Source: an uncultured Butyrivibrio sp. (lineage in GTDB: Bacteria; Bacillota; Clostridia; Lachnospirales; Lachnospiraceae). Taken from it: a DNA stretch of 7,658 nt. A program made the position numbers and the translations under genes. Each line of letters opens with the position of its first letter. The first letter of the stretch is position 1. A model generated the notes under the pieces. It did no database searches and was not told the DNA's origin. It saw only the letters and a list, made by a program, of their open reading frames with translations. The stretch covers positions 1-7,658 of the forward strand of contig CAMVRW010000110.1 in assembly GCA_947169985.1 (NCBI GenBank). Direction: 5' to 3'. Positions 5,274 through 7,658 of the stretch are shown one piece after another.

Positions 5274-6644
5274 ATGAGCACAATACCTTACAAAATTTAT
5301 CTTGAAGAATCCGAGATGCCAAAGCAGTGGTACAACGTCAGGGGAGACATGAAAAAGAAACCTGCTCCGATCTTAAATCCCGGAACTCTTCAGCCTGTTA
5401 CTATAGATGAATTGTCCGGTATCTTCTGCAGAGAGCTCGCTGAGCAGGAGCTGGATGATACCTCAAGATTTATTGATATTCCTGAGGAGATCAGGAACTT
5501 CTACAGAATGTATCGCCCATCACCACTTGTAAGGGCATACTGCCTGGAGGAGAAGCTTCAGACTCCTGCACATATCTACTACAAATTTGAAGGTAACAAT
5601 ACATCAGGAAGCCACAAGCTTAACTCCGCTATCGCTCAGGCTTACTACGCTAAGAAGCAAGGCCTTAAGGGTGTAACAACAGAGACAGGAGCCGGTCAGT
5701 GGGGAACAGCTCTTTCAATGGCATGTTCTTACTTTGATCTTGATTGCCAGGTATATATGGTTAAGGTTTCATATGAGCAGAAGCCTTTCAGACGCGAGGT
5801 TATGCGTACCTACGGAGCTAAGGTAACACCTTCTCCTTCAATGGAAACGGAGATTGGACGTAAGATCAACGCTGAGTTCCCCGGAACAACAGGGAGTCTT
5901 GGCTGCGCTATTTCAGAGGCTGTTGAGGCAGCTACAACCCAGGAAGGCTATCGCTATGTTCTTGGTTCAGTTCTTTCTCAGGTACTTCTTCATCAGTCAG
6001 TTATCGGTCTTGAGACAAAGACTGCTCTTGATAAGTATGGCATCAAGGCTGATATGATCATTGGCTGCGCAGGCGGCGGATCAAACCTCGGCGGACTTAT
6101 TTCTCCATTTGCAGGAGAGATCCTCAGAGGCGAGAACAATTACGAAATCATTGCTGTTGAGCCAGCATCCTGCCCAAGTCTTACAAGAGGTAAGTATGCA
6201 TACGACTTCTGCGATACAGGAAAGGTATGTCCTCTTGCTAAGATGTACACCCTTGGAAGTGGATTCATTCCTTCAGCTAACCATGCCGGCGGACTTCGCT
6301 ATCACGGCATGAGCTCTGTTGTTTCAGAACTCTATGATCAGGGAATTCTTAAGGCTAGGAGTGTTGAACAAACTTCAGTATTTGAGGCTGCTGAAATGTT
6401 TGCAAGAGTTGAGGGTATCCTTCCTGCTCCTGAATCAAGCCATGCTATCCGCGTAGCCATTGACGAGGCACTTAAGTGCAAGGAGACAGGCGAGGAGAAA
6501 AACATCGTATTTGGCCTTACAGGAACAGGATACTTCGACATGGTCGCTTATCAGAAGTATAATGATAGAGAAATGAGTGACTATATTCCTTCAGACGAAG
6601 AGCTTCAGAAATCCTTCGATAAGCTCCCTAAGGTAGATCTTTAA
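5274..6644 (+). CDS. trpB: TrpB2-type tryptophan synthase beta chain (PLP enzyme)
   Basis: This 456-residue protein matches the longer TrpB2 class rather than the roughly 400-residue classical TrpB. It has the long N-terminal extension (PKQWYNV, then ILNPGT), YRPSPLVRA (residues 80-88), and the PLP lysine K115 in GSHKLN. E137 lies in TETGAGQWG, with W where classical TrpB has H. It also has YEQKPFRR (168-174), GSLGCAISEAVE (207-218), the phosphate-binding loop GGGSN (267-271) and a C-terminal LTGTGYFDM. The family makes L-tryptophan from L-serine and indole in the cytoplasm; TrpB2 members are thought to act largely without TrpA. The start is ATG 5274, 7 nt after GGAGG (5262-5266). A TTG at 5238 is in frame but lies in the terminator T-tract and is rejected. 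No trpA or other trp gene is nearby, so a salvage role or a side reaction is possible. The frame is intact. Confidence 0.95.
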   Translation: MSTIPYKIYLEESEMPKQWYNVRGDMKKKPAPILNPGTLQPVTIDELSGIFCRELAEQELDDTSRFIDIPEEIRNFYRMYRPSPLVRAYCLEEKLQTPAHIYYKFEGNNTSGSHKLNSAIAQAYYAKKQGLKGVTTETGAGQWGTALSMACSYFDLDCQVYMVKVSYEQKPFRREVMRTYGAKVTPSPSMETEIGRKINAEFPGTTGSLGCAISEAVEAATTQEGYRYVLGSVLSQVLLHQSVIGLETKTALDKYGIKADMIIGCAGGGSNLGGLISPFAGEILRGENNYEIIAVEPASCPSLTRGKYAYDFCDTGKVCPLAKMYTLGSGFIPSANHAGGLRYHGMSSVVSELYDQGILKARSVEQTSVFEAAEMFARVEGILPAPESSHAIRVAIDEALKCKETGEEKNIVFGLTGTGYFDMVAYQKYNDREMSDYIPSDEELQKSFDKLPKVDL

Positions 6645-6656
6645 TTCTAGGGAAAA

Positions 6657-6680
6657 GACCTTTCGTCTGACGGAAAGGTT
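6657..6680 (+). other. short hairpin just before the DHH gene ribosome binding site
   Basis: ACCTTTC (6658-6664) pairs with GAAAGGT (6673-6679), with a partly pairing GTC/GAC inside and a G-U closing pair. No T-tract follows, so it is unlikely to terminate. The SD GGAGGAG begins at 6681, immediately after the stem. It may shape translation or transcript processing between the two genes, or be incidental. Confidence 0.35.
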
Positions 6681-6689
6681 GGAGGAGAA

Positions 6690-7658
6690 ATGAAGTTAAG
6701 TGAACTTCTTAAATACAACGACATAGTGATCCAATGTCATGACAATCCAGATGCAGACGCACTTGCATCTGGATTTGCTATGCATTATTATCTGACAAAA
6801 ATGGGGAAGGAGCCTTTGTTTATTTACCGTGGCCGCAACAAGATCCAGAAGAGCAATCTTGTGATCATGTGTAAAAAACTGGGAATCCCCGTGAATTATG
6901 AACCTGATTTTGAAAGGGAACCTGAGCTTTTGCTGACAGTGGACTGCCAGTATGGTCAGAGGAATGTGACCGCAACAAAGGCCAGGAATATAGCGACTAT
7001 CGATCATCACCAGATAAGCGGCGAGGTTCCAAAGCTTTCGGAGATCCGAAGCTCAGTTGGCAGCTGTTCTACAGTTATCTGGGATATGTTGCAGGATGAA
7101 GGTATAGATATCAAGAGTGAGAAGAAACTTTCAACAGCTCTTTACTATGGACTGTACACTGATACCGGAAAGCTCTCTGAGGTCTCACACCCTCTCGACA
7201 GAGATATGCTGGATACGCTTCTTTACAACAAGGCACTTATTACCAAGATGAGCAATTCCAACATCTCGTTAAAAGAGCTGTCTATTACCGGAGAGGCTAT
7301 CCTGAACAACGAGTACCATAAGAAAAACAGATATCTTATTATTCAGGCCCAGCCCTGCGATCCCAATATTCTGGGTGTTATGAGTGATTTTTCCCTTGAG
7401 ACTGATGGGGTTGACGTGTGTCTTGCGTACTATGTAAGTCCTGAGGAGATCAAGTTTTCTGTGCGAAGCTGCGATAAGGAAGTCCATGCCAATGAACTTG
7501 CAGCATTTCTTGCAGAAGGCATTGGAGGCGGTGGCGGTCATATCTATAAGGCCGGCGGAAGCATTAGACCTGAGAAGCTTGAGGTTGCAGATGGAGCTAT
7601 TGAAAGCGAGGCTACCAGAATCTTTCATGAGCGTATGCAGGCTTATTTTGACAAGTAC
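6690..7658 (+). CDS. DHH-DHHA1 family phosphoesterase (NrnA-like), 3' end outside window
   Basis: The frame is open for 323 codons and runs off the window without a stop. It has the four DHH metal-site motifs: H17-D-N-P-D21-A-D23, D85 in TVDCQ, D105-H-H107, and D158 in YTDTG. The DHHA1 substrate-binding motif GGGGGH (279-284) with a following KAGG is also present. Most of a normal NrnA-length protein is therefore here. DHH-DHHA1 proteins of this size are Mn-dependent cytoplasmic enzymes that cut very short RNAs, pAp or linear dinucleotides; the exact substrate cannot be read from sequence. After DTG the sequence reads KLSEVSHPLDRDM instead of the usual F-x-F/S pattern, which marks a distinct subgroup. 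The start follows GGAGGAG at 6681-6687 with short spacing. The 45-nt gap from trpB lacks a terminator, so co-transcription is likely. Confidence 0.9.
   Translation, partial: MKLSELLKYNDIVIQCHDNPDADALASGFAMHYYLTKMGKEPLFIYRGRNKIQKSNLVIMCKKLGIPVNYEPDFEREPELLLTVDCQYGQRNVTATKARNIATIDHHQISGEVPKLSEIRSSVGSCSTVIWDMLQDEGIDIKSEKKLSTALYYGLYTDTGKLSEVSHPLDRDMLDTLLYNKALITKMSNSNISLKELSITGEAILNNEYHKKNRYLIIQAQPCDPNILGVMSDFSLETDGVDVCLAYYVSPEEIKFSVRSCDKEVHANELAAFLAEGIGGGGGHIYKAGGSIRPEKLEVADGAIESEATRIFHERMQAYFDKY

Noticed and set aside
7269..7628. 119-codon minus-strand frame opposite the DHH gene
   Set aside because: It lies inside the DHH frame, which carries all catalytic motifs through this stretch; no ribosome binding site or recognisable protein.
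1..7658. Genome-wide recoding of TAG to glutamine, as in some gut phages
   Set aside because: Only one in-frame TAG occurs, and none is found in the other four coding regions; a recoded genome would show several. Local suppression remains possible.

Overview
The window reads as ordinary chromosome of a low-to-mid GC Firmicute, most likely a Lachnospiraceae member of the Butyrivibrio/Roseburia type. This placement is inferred from protein style: a GGDEF-EAL protein, a TrpB2-type enzyme, a clostridial DHH phosphoesterase, strong GGAGG-type ribosome binding sites, and a surface protein ending in a Trp-rich membrane anchor. It is not a measured placement. All genes lie on the + strand. I saw no tRNA, rRNA, CRISPR array, insertion sequence or phage gene.

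Layout. 1-872 is the 3' part of a cyclic-di-GMP phosphodiesterase gene, with the tail of a probable GGDEF domain followed by a complete EAL domain. 873-1001 is an AT-rich gap with a possible promoter. 1002-1343 encodes a small PilZ-domain protein, a probable c-di-GMP receptor. Only 38 bases later, 1382-5140 encodes a large exported surface protein: signal peptide, coiled coils, a central folded region, a 183-residue Gly/Thr stalk, an Ala/Gly/Gln block and a C-terminal membrane anchor. This frame is interrupted by one in-frame amber codon (TAG, 1610-1612). The signal peptide lies before it and everything else after it. 5141-5273 holds a promoter whose -10 box abuts an intrinsic terminator. 5274-6644 encodes a TrpB2-type tryptophan synthase beta chain, and 6690 to the window edge encodes a DHH-DHHA1 phosphoesterase that continues beyond the window.

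How the parts may work together. The EAL enzyme would lower c-di-GMP, the PilZ protein would sense it, and the surface protein, in an apparent two-gene unit with the PilZ gene, would be the output. This would be a local c-di-GMP-to-adhesion module. The DHH protein belongs to a superfamily whose members include enzymes that clear short nucleotides such as pGpG, the EAL product, but its link to the module is speculative. TrpB2 looks metabolically separate; no trpA or other trp gene is visible.

The observation most worth following is the single amber codon in an otherwise intact 1,252-residue frame, followed 9 nt later by a 6-bp GC-rich hairpin. It could be a sequencing error, a fresh nonsense mutation, or programmed readthrough controlling export of an adhesin. 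The sequence alone cannot decide between these.
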